DNA of 64,000 nt. Origin: Iodidimonas nitroreducens. Its GTDB lineage: Bacteria > Pseudomonadota > Alphaproteobacteria > Sphingomonadales > Rhodothalassiaceae. Under the pieces are notes generated by a model. That model saw nothing but the letters and a program-made list of their open reading frames with translations. It was not told where the DNA came from and did no database searches. The first letter of the stretch is position 1. Every line of letters begins with the position of its first letter. Of the stretch, positions 17,771 through 25,469 are shown piece after piece. A program made the position numbers and the translations under genes. The stretch is taken from positions 62,001 to 126,000 of the forward strand of contig BAYV01000010.1 of NCBI GenBank assembly GCA_000710935.1, given 5' to 3'.

Positions 17771-19816
17771 ATGAGCCGTCATTTCAAAAAAATCCTGATC
17801 GCCAATCGCGGGGAAATCGCCTGCCGGGTGATCCGCACCGCCCGCGCCATGGATATTGCAAGCTGCGCGGTTTATTCCGATGCCGATGCCCATGCCCTGC
17901 ATGTGGAACTGGCCGATGAAGCCATTCATATCGGGCCATCACCTGCCGCCCAAAGCTATTTAATGGCCGATAAAATCATTGAAGCCGCCAAGCGCTGCGG
18001 TGCCGATGCCATTCACCCCGGCTATGGCTTTTTATCGGAAAATGCCGATTTTGCCGAAAAATGCGCCGCCCATAATATCTGCTTTATCGGCCCCACCGCC
18101 GACAATATCCGCAAAATGGGTTTAAAGGATGAGGCCAAGCGCCTGATGTCTTTGGCGGATGTGCCGGTGGTGCCGGGCTATCTGGGGGCGGATCAAAGCC
18201 CCGAAAATCTACTGGAAGAAGCCCAAAGCATCGGCTTTCCGGTCTTGATCAAGGCGGTAGCGGGCGGCGGCGGCAAAGGGATGCGGCGGGTGGATGATGC
18301 CACCGATTTTGCGGCCGCGCTCAAAGCCGCCAAGCGTGAAGCCTTGGGGGCTTTTGGCAATGATCATGTGCTGATCGAAAAATTCATCCTTAAACCCCGC
18401 CATATCGAGGTACAGGTTTTTGCCGATCAGCATGGCCATGCAGTTTATCTGTTCGAGCGGGATTGTTCCTTGCAGCGCCGCCATCAAAAGGTGGTGGAAG
18501 AAGCCCCCGCCCCCGATATGCCCCTCGCTTTGCGCCAGCGCATGGGGGATGCTGCCGTGGCGGCGGCCCTTGCCATTGGCTATCAGGGTGCAGGCACCAT
18601 CGAATTCATCGTTGATGTGGCAAATGGGCTCAAGGATGCGCCCTTTTATTTCATGGAAATGAATACCCGGCTGCAGGTGGAGCACCCGGTCACGGAAATG
18701 ATCAGCGGCGAAGATCTGGTGGAATGGCAGATCCGGGTGGCGGCGGGCGAACCCCTGCCGCTGGATCAGGGTGATCTGGCGATTGATGGCCATGCCATCG
18801 AAGTGCGCCTTTATGCCGAAGACCCGGCCCGGGATTTTTTGCCCGCCAGCGGCACATTGCAGTGTTTCCGCCCGCCTTTGGATGAAGATTTCACCCGGAT
18901 CGATACCGGCGTGCGCGAAGGCGATGCGATCAGCGTGCATTATGATCCGATGATTGCCAAGATCATCTGCTGGGGCGAAGATCGCGATGCGGCGATCAGC
19001 CATCTGCAACGCGCGCTGGCGCAAACCCAAATCGCCGGATTTGCCACCAATTTGTCGTTCCTGCAAAAAACCATCGATCATCCGGCTTTCCAGGCCGTAG
19101 ATCTGGATACCGGCTTTATCCCGCGCCATATTGATGATCTTTTGCCCAGCAGCGAACCGGCAAGCCCCTCTATGCTGGCCTTGGCCGCCCTTGGCATCAT
19201 CGCCCAGCGCAGCCATGAAGCCGCCGCACAGACCCAAAAAAGCGCCGATTCCACATCGCCATGGCACCAAAATCATGGCTGGAAAGCCAATCTGCCCGCT
19301 TTAGAACATCATAGCTTCATGGATGCCAGTGGCCGGGAACAGCGGATTGCGATCAATTTTAACAAGGCGACAGGGGCGATATCGGGTGTTGAAACAGGCG
19401 ATCATGTGCTCAGCGCCGAACTCCGCACCTCCACCCCCGATGGCGGGCTGGAGATTGTCCTAGATGGCCAGATCCTGCGCGCCACCGTGCGGGTTAATCA
19501 GGCCAATGTGCATGTATTTGCCCAAGGCAGCCATTGCCAATTAAAGCGCATGGACACCCATCTCGATAGTGATGAAGAGGCCGATGGGCCGGGGGTTGTG
19601 GCGGCCCCCATGCCGGGCAAAATCCTCGATCTGTTTGTAGCCGTGGGGGATAAGGTGGAAAAAGGCCAGCCCCTTTTGGTGCTGGAAGCGATGAAAATGG
19701 AACACAGCCTTGCCGCCCCCAAGGCGGGCATCGTGGCCGATATTCCGATCAAGGCCGGCGATCAGGTAGAAGATGGCGCGCGCCTCATTATGCTCGAGGA
19801 CGACACGCCATCATAA
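17771..19816 (+). CDS. mccA: Methylcrotonoyl-CoA carboxylase, biotin-carrying (alpha) subunit
   Basis: The 681-residue protein has an N-terminal biotin carboxylase domain (KKILIANRGEIACRVI; ATP-grasp GGGGKGMR; FMEMNTRLQVEHPVTE) and a C-terminal biotinyl domain with the acceptor lysine in EAMKMEHS at about residue 642. The domain order and length match MCC or geranyl-CoA carboxylase alpha subunits; the neighbouring MCC beta and hydratase favour MCC. AAAGAG lies before ATG 17771. The stop is only 15 bp from the converging prfB stop, so the two genes' transcripts must end in, or run into, each other. Confidence 0.93.
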   Translation: MSRHFKKILIANRGEIACRVIRTARAMDIASCAVYSDADAHALHVELADEAIHIGPSPAAQSYLMADKIIEAAKRCGADAIHPGYGFLSENADFAEKCAAHNICFIGPTADNIRKMGLKDEAKRLMSLADVPVVPGYLGADQSPENLLEEAQSIGFPVLIKAVAGGGGKGMRRVDDATDFAAALKAAKREALGAFGNDHVLIEKFILKPRHIEVQVFADQHGHAVYLFERDCSLQRRHQKVVEEAPAPDMPLALRQRMGDAAVAAALAIGYQGAGTIEFIVDVANGLKDAPFYFMEMNTRLQVEHPVTEMISGEDLVEWQIRVAAGEPLPLDQGDLAIDGHAIEVRLYAEDPARDFLPASGTLQCFRPPLDEDFTRIDTGVREGDAISVHYDPMIAKIICWGEDRDAAISHLQRALAQTQIAGFATNLSFLQKTIDHPAFQAVDLDTGFIPRHIDDLLPSSEPASPSMLALAALGIIAQRSHEAAAQTQKSADSTSPWHQNHGWKANLPALEHHSFMDASGREQRIAINFNKATGAISGVETGDHVLSAELRTSTPDGGLEIVLDGQILRATVRVNQANVHVFAQGSHCQLKRMDTHLDSDEEADGPGVVAAPMPGKILDLFVAVGDKVEKGQPLLVLEAMKMEHSLAAPKAGIVADIPIKAGDQVEDGARLIMLEDDTPS

Positions 19817-19831
19817 GATCATCGCCCAAGC

Positions 19832-20963
19832 TTAATCCGCATCATCGATCACAGCGGCATCGCTACCATTGATGCGCATGGCCAAAGCAGCTGCCAGATA
19901 GGCATCAATTTCGCCATCCAGCACCTTATCGGGCTGGCTGCTTTCAACGCCGGTGCGCAGGTCCTTCACCATCTGATAGGGATGCAGCACATAGGATCTG
20001 ATCTGATGGCCCCAACCGATATCCGATTTGGTGGCATTGGTTGCGGCGGCAGCATCTTCGCGGCGCTGCAATTCCTGCTCATAAAGCCGGGCTTTGAGCA
20101 TCGACATGGCGCTGGCCCGGTTTTTATGCTGCGAGCGTTCGCTTTGGCAGGCCACGATGATGCCGCTGGGGATATGGGTAATGCGCACGGCACTATCGGT
20201 GGTATTCACATGCTGGCCACCGGCGCCCGATGATCGATAGGTATCGACCTTCAGATCTTTATCCAAAACCTCAATCTCGATACTATCATCCACCACGGGA
20301 TAGACCCAGACCGACGCAAAGCTGGTATGGCGACGGGCCGAGCTATCATAAGGCGAGATGCGCACAAGGCGATGCACCCCGGATTCGGTTTTCGCCCAGC
20401 CATAGGCATTATCGCCCTTCAGCAATAGGGTCGCGGATTTGATGCCCGCTTCTTCCCCGGCAGAATATTGGATGGTTTCCACCTTGAATTTGCGCTTTTC
20501 AGCCCAGCGCATATACATACGCAACAGCATTTCCGCCCAATCCTGGCTTTCGGTTCCCCCCGCGCCGGAATGGATTTCGATATAGCAATCCGATCCATCG
20601 GCCTCCCCCGAAAGCAGGCTTTCCACTTCCTTTGTGGCCGATCGTTTGACCAGATTTTCCAAAGCAGCCACACTTTGCTGCTCGAGCTCGGAATCGTCAT
20701 CCATTTCCGCCAGCTCGATCATTTCGATGGTTTCATCGAGCTCCGCCTCCATGACGCGAAAAGCCGAAATGGCATCATCAAGCCGGGTGCGCTCGCGCAT
20801 CAAAGCCTGAGCCCGAGAGGGATTGTTCCACAATTCAGGATTTTCGGATTCGGCGTTCAGTTCTTCCAAGCGATCAAGGGCAGCATCCCAGTCAAAGATG
20901 CCTCCTCAGCAGTGCGAGCGACTGCTTGATTTTATCGACCATGGTCTGGGCTTCAGCGCGCAT
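19832..20963 (-). CDS. prfB: Peptide chain release factor 2, with programmed +1 frameshift
   Basis: RF2 recognises UGA and UAA and triggers peptide release. Translation starts at ATG 20963 (MRAEAQTMVDKIKQSLALL) and reads 24 codons counting the stop, to an in-frame TGA (20894-20892). Skipping one base there continues as LDWDAALDRLEELNAE and gives a full-length protein of about 376 residues. The GGQ catalytic motif is intact (SSGAGGQHVN). The codon-recognition tripeptide, SPF in Escherichia coli, reads SPY here (LVRISPYDSS). The gene is last in an amiC-mrcA-prfB group. It self-regulates through the frameshift: low RF2 lets the ribosome pause at UGA and shift. Confidence 0.95.
20891..20906 (-). 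promoter_or_regulatory. RF2 recoding site (AGGAGG, CTT TGA C)
   Basis: On the minus strand the order is AGGAGG (20906-20901), CAT, CTT (20897-20895), TGA (20894-20892), C. The Shine-Dalgarno-like element lies 3 nt before the slippery CTT, the same spacing as the well-studied Escherichia coli site. The protein frames before and after the site join only by a +1 shift. Confidence 0.95.
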
Positions 20964-21032
20964 ATCATCCTCTTTATCGGGATCGGAATCGGGATCGGTT
21001 TCATACCAACGGCCTCTTTCATAAGAAAAGCC

Positions 21033-23513
21033 TTAATAAAGACCGCCGGTTCCTTTTCTTAGCCTGCCGTCTAGCGCCAGCGAGCCCGGTCCGTCAAGCA
21101 CCGCGATATCACCCCCGCTCGGTTCGGTCCCCGGAATGAAGGCTTCCAAAATGACATCCTGATCCCCCAGGCGCGCCGGAACTCCGGTTTGCGCATCCAC
21201 CCGCACCAGCCGCACGCCCTGGGGAATCCGAAAGGGGATGCCCTGCTCGCCTTCAAAGGCTTTGGCCATGAAATCCCTGAAAATGGGGGCGGCAGCGCTT
21301 GATCCTTCTTCGCCCGGCCCCAAAGAGCGCGGCTGATCAAAGCCAACGAAAACACCCACCGCCAGATCGGGGGCAAAGCCCACAAACCAGGCATCAAAGG
21401 ATTCATTGGTGGTGCCGGTTTTGCCAGCCAAGGGGATGCCCACGGATCGAATCCGCCGACCGGTGCCCCGCTCTACCACCCCTTCAAGCATATGAACCAC
21501 CTGATAGGCAATGCGCGGATCGATGATTTGCGGACGATGATCGGGCAAAGTGGGTGGCGCCTGATTGTGCCATTCCGTGGCATCGCATTGCGGGCAATCG
21601 CGCTGATCATTGCGCATGATGGTTTTGCCATAGCGATCCTGAATCCGGTCGATCAGGCTTGGCTCGATCTTTTTGCCGCCATTCACCAGCATGGCATAGG
21701 CCGCCGTCAGATCGATGGGGGTCACCTCGCCAGCACCTAACGCATGGGCAAGATTAGGCTCCATCCCCTGGGCCAAGCCAAAGCGATTGGCCAAGCCCAG
21801 AACCTTATCCATCCCGATGAATTGCGCCACCCGAATGGTCATCAGATTGCGGCTTTTCTCAAGCCCCAAACGCAAAGTTGAGGGGCCATAAAAACGATTG
21901 GATGAATTGCGCGGCTTCCATTTGCCTTGGCCTTCCCCCTGATCGATCACAAAAGGCGCATCCAGCACCAAAGACGAGGGCGTGAAGCCTTCTTCCAAAG
22001 CCGCCGCATAAACGAATGGCTTGAAAGCCGAACCGGGCTGCCGCTCGGCCTGGGTGGCCCGATTGAATTGGCTGGCCGCGAAATCAAAGCCCCCCACCAT
22101 TGCCAGAACCCGGCCCGTATGGGGATCAAGGGCCACCAATGCCCCTTCAACGGCGGGGATCTGCCGCAGGGCATATGAGCCCACGGCCCCCACCGGTTCG
22201 CCCGCATCGGTCACAAAACGATCGAGCACCGTTTTCTTTTCCTGATCAGGCAAAGGCTCTACCGCGATCACATCGCCAATCGATAAAACATCGGCGGGAT
22301 CATCGGGGCTTTGGCTCACCCGTTCGCCGGGCAGCCAGCGCCGCGCCCAGCGCATTTCATCAAAGGGAATGAAGCCATAGCTGCCATCCACCAGACCAAT
22401 CACCGCCCCTGCCGCCCGCACATCATGAACAAGCGCCATCTGCCAATCGGCCATGCCCAGCATTGTGGGCACCGCCGCCAACCTTGAAGGCCAATCCCCT
22501 TCAATCGACCGCTGGGTGATGGGCCCACGCCAGCCATGGCGGCGATCATAAGCGATCAAACCATCATGCATGGCTTTTTCGGCAATGGCCTGAAGCCGGG
22601 GTTCAAGGCTGGTGCGCACCGAAAGGCCGCCGCCATAAAGCTCATCCGTGCCATAATCCCGAGCCAGATGGCGCCGCACGGCTTCTTCGTAATAATCGGC
22701 GCGAAAATTAGCCGCAGCACTCCGGGGCCGCACATCAAGGGGCTGGGCCTGAGCCGTTTGCATGGCATCTTTGCTGATATAGCCATTTTCCTGCATCTGC
22801 CCCAAAACCCAATTCCGCCGACCGATGGCAGCCTCTTTGCGGCGGATAGGATGGTAATTATAGGGTGCCTTGGGCAGAGCCGCGAGATAGGCGCTTTCCG
22901 CCAATGTCAGTTCATCAACCGATTTATCAAAATAGTTCAAGGCCGCAGCCGCCAGACCATAAGATCCATAGCCGAACAAAATCTCATTCAGATAAAGCTC
23001 AAGAATGCGATCCTTGCTAAAGGCTTTCTCTATCCGAAAGGCCAGAATGGCTTCCTTGATCTTGCGTTCATAAGACACTTCATTGGTTAGGAGAAAATTC
23101 TTGGCAACCTGCTGCGTGATGGTGCTGGCCCCCACAGGCCGACGGCCCACAAAAACATTCCGCACATTCATCACCATGGCCCGGGCAATGCCCATGAAAT
23201 CAAGGCCGGGATGCTGATAGAAATTTTTATCTTCCGCCGATAAAAAGGCGTGAACCACCCTTTTGGGAATCACTTCAATCGGAATGAACAGGCGTTTTTC
23301 CGTGGCAAATTCGGCCAGAACCGATCCATCGCCCGCATGTACCCGGGTCATCACCGGGGGTTCATAATCCGCCAATTGCCGATAATCGGGCAAATCCCGG
23401 CCATAAACCAGCAGGGCATAGATCACCCCGCCCGCCAGCAAAAGCCCGGAAAAAAGGGCCATGCCACCGAACCCGGCCAAACACCAGACGACTATCCGTT
23501 TCCTGCGACTCAT
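21033..23513 (-). CDS. mrcA: Penicillin-binding protein 1A
   Basis: A bifunctional peptidoglycan synthase anchored in the inner membrane. The 826-residue protein has a short cytoplasmic basic N-terminus, one membrane helix (about 10-36), a GT51 glycosyltransferase domain with the catalytic Glu in SAEDKNFYQHPG (about 94), and a transpeptidase domain with the serine in GSAFKP (about 495) and KTGTTNESFDAWF (about 697). An OB-like insert between the two domains is typical of PBP1A. It is the middle gene of amiC-mrcA-prfB. It builds the glycan strands and cross-links that the upstream amidase cleaves at division. Confidence 0.95.
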   Translation of the reverse strand: MSRRKRIVVWCLAGFGGMALFSGLLLAGGVIYALLVYGRDLPDYRQLADYEPPVMTRVHAGDGSVLAEFATEKRLFIPIEVIPKRVVHAFLSAEDKNFYQHPGLDFMGIARAMVMNVRNVFVGRRPVGASTITQQVAKNFLLTNEVSYERKIKEAILAFRIEKAFSKDRILELYLNEILFGYGSYGLAAAALNYFDKSVDELTLAESAYLAALPKAPYNYHPIRRKEAAIGRRNWVLGQMQENGYISKDAMQTAQAQPLDVRPRSAAANFRADYYEEAVRRHLARDYGTDELYGGGLSVRTSLEPRLQAIAEKAMHDGLIAYDRRHGWRGPITQRSIEGDWPSRLAAVPTMLGMADWQMALVHDVRAAGAVIGLVDGSYGFIPFDEMRWARRWLPGERVSQSPDDPADVLSIGDVIAVEPLPDQEKKTVLDRFVTDAGEPVGAVGSYALRQIPAVEGALVALDPHTGRVLAMVGGFDFAASQFNRATQAERQPGSAFKPFVYAAALEEGFTPSSLVLDAPFVIDQGEGQGKWKPRNSSNRFYGPSTLRLGLEKSRNLMTIRVAQFIGMDKVLGLANRFGLAQGMEPNLAHALGAGEVTPIDLTAAYAMLVNGGKKIEPSLIDRIQDRYGKTIMRNDQRDCPQCDATEWHNQAPPTLPDHRPQIIDPRIAYQVVHMLEGVVERGTGRRIRSVGIPLAGKTGTTNESFDAWFVGFAPDLAVGVFVGFDQPRSLGPGEEGSSAAAPIFRDFMAKAFEGEQGIPFRIPQGVRLVRVDAQTGVPARLGDQDVILEAFIPGTEPSGGDIAVLDGPGSLALDGRLRKGTGGLY

Positions 23514-23653
23514 TCCAGCCTGTCTATCCGTGTTGAAGCAAATGCCTAAGCCATAGGGCCCAAGCCTTGGGACCCTTTCACATCCTGATCATGAATATGG
23601 CATTGATATGGCTGCAATCCAGCCTATAAACTCAGCTTTTCAAAATAAAGATA

Positions 23654-24838
23654 TCAGAATTGTTCGCGATCAAGAGCGGCAAAATAGCTGTCGATCCCCG
23701 CAAGCAAAGCATTGGCAATCTGCGTTTGCCCGGCGCGCGAGCCCAGAAACTGGGCATCTTCGCGGTTCGACATATACCCCATTTCCACCAGAACCGATGG
23801 CACATCCGGCGCTTTTAAAACCACAAATCCGGCAAAACGATGGGAATTACGCCGCAATTGCACCCGATTTTTCAATTCGGGGATTAGATAATTGGCAAAG
23901 CGCGCGGAATAGTTCATCGATTCCCGCTGGGCCAGATCAATCAGGATATTGGCCACTTCGGGGGCTTCTTCGGCCAGATTCATCCCCGCCAGAACATCGG
24001 CCTTGTTTTCCCGGGCGGCCAATTGCGCGGCTTCGCGGTCGGATGCGGTTTCAGACAAAGTATAAACCGTCGCCCCTCGCACAGAGCGATTATTCAGGGA
24101 ATCCGCGTGGAGGGAGATGAACAGATCCGCATTCACCTTGCGGGCAACATTGATGCGCTGGCGCAAATGCAGATAAATATCACGATCCCGGGTGAGTACC
24201 GCCCGATAACGCCCCGATGCATTGATCACCCGCGCCGTTTCGATGGCGGCGGCGAGCGTGATGGCTTTTTCCGGTTTGCCCGCGGCCCCCGGTGCGCCGG
24301 GATCATTGCCGCCGTGCCCGGCATCAATCACGATCAGCCGCTGATTGCGTGCGGCGCGCACCGATGGCACCGGGGCCAGATTGGATTGCGATGCTGTGCT
24401 TTCAACAACCCGATGAGGCTGTCTAACGGCTTTGGCAAATTCCGAACGGCTGGTTTTTTTAAGATCGAAAACAAGACGATAGAGATTTTGCCCTTGCGGC
24501 GGCAGGGTAAACACCCGATCCACGGCCACCGGACCTTCGAGATCCAGAACCAAACGCGATGTTTTTTCATCGAAAAGCCCGAACCGATAACGCCGGACCA
24601 AGCCGCGCCCATCGCCCACGCCCTGACTATCAAGCTGAAAATCAACGGCGGGCAGATCAATGACCAGACGATAGGGATCAGACAGGGTAAATACCTCGGC
24701 GCTGACCGCCTCATCAATATCGATCACAAACCGGGTTCGATCGCCATTTTCCCCCAGCCTCAATCCATTCACCGCCGGTGCAGCCATGGCGATGGATGCC
24801 CAGATCATCGCCATTATAAGCGCAAGAAAAAAGCGCAT
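23654..24838 (-). CDS. amiC: N-acetylmuramoyl-L-alanine amidase, AmiC type
   Basis: A periplasmic zinc amidase that removes stem peptides from peptidoglycan during cell separation. From ATG 24838 the protein has 394 residues; the chosen start gives a classic signal peptide (MRFFLALIMAMIW to AMAA), whereas the longer frame to 24955 adds a 39-residue polar leader. An AMIN domain (about 25-130) precedes the Amidase_3 domain with ligands in DAGHGGNDPG, the Glu of AAAIETAR, SLHADS, and the catalytic Glu in VLVEMGYMSN. It is transcribed away from rne, with a 631-bp shared upstream region. Confidence 0.93.
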   Translation of the reverse strand: MRFFLALIMAMIWASIAMAAPAVNGLRLGENGDRTRFVIDIDEAVSAEVFTLSDPYRLVIDLPAVDFQLDSQGVGDGRGLVRRYRFGLFDEKTSRLVLDLEGPVAVDRVFTLPPQGQNLYRLVFDLKKTSRSEFAKAVRQPHRVVESTASQSNLAPVPSVRAARNQRLIVIDAGHGGNDPGAPGAAGKPEKAITLAAAIETARVINASGRYRAVLTRDRDIYLHLRQRINVARKVNADLFISLHADSLNNRSVRGATVYTLSETASDREAAQLAARENKADVLAGMNLAEEAPEVANILIDLAQRESMNYSARFANYLIPELKNRVQLRRNSHRFAGFVVLKAPDVPSVLVEMGYMSNREDAQFLGSRAGQTQIANALLAGIDSYFAALDREQF

Positions 24839-25469
24839 GCCCAAGCCTGTCCTCTCGTCTGTCCGTCTTGTTCTAAAGCCGCACGCTATCCCGAGCATGG
24901 GAGATTTTTGCGCGTCATGCGCCTTTATAATCCTCATAAGGTTAAAAATTCCCAAGGACCGGCTGGCAGCTTAACCAATTTGCACGACAAGGAAAACAGA
25001 CTGTTTGCCCGTAATCGCTATAAAAAAGGCTGATGACAGGGCATTTTGTTGATATTTCGACATGTCCGCAAAGATTGGCGCTATAAAGTGATTGTATATG
25101 CCTGCCCAACTGATTAGGTTAAGAACACAAGTTTGCGCGATCATCATGCACAGGGTTCGTCCGGCATGAGATCTGCTCCGGTGTTCTGCCTGTCGTCAGA
25201 AGCGGCAATCCGTCTCAGCCCTCACCGGCAAAAGACCAGATCCCGGCTACTTGCCCGGCGGCTATAACCGATGGTTTAATAAACGTGATACGCAGAAATT
25301 CATTCCTGATCCGAAACGAGATTGAAAATGGTCTCTGCGCCCGCATCGTTGTTTTGAAACCATCCCTTTCAGCCAAATCTCACGATCATTTTACATCATA
25401 CCCGCCCACCAGCGCGCCCGAATATCTGTTTCGGAAGTCGGCGCGGTGCGGCGTTCGGAGAATATTTCA
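24839..25469. promoter_or_regulatory. Divergent control region and long rne leader
   Basis: This 631-bp spacer between amiC (minus) and rne (plus) has no convincing gene. RNase E genes elsewhere are known to carry long structured 5' leaders through which the enzyme limits its own mRNA, and the size fits that idea. The part nearest rne is A/T-richer, with stretches such as ATGGTTTAATAAACG (25270 region), and ends with GGAG 9 nt before the rne ATG. I could not assign a specific promoter or a known leader motif. An open frame at 25285-25545 crosses the rne start in another frame and looks accidental. Confidence 0.45.
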
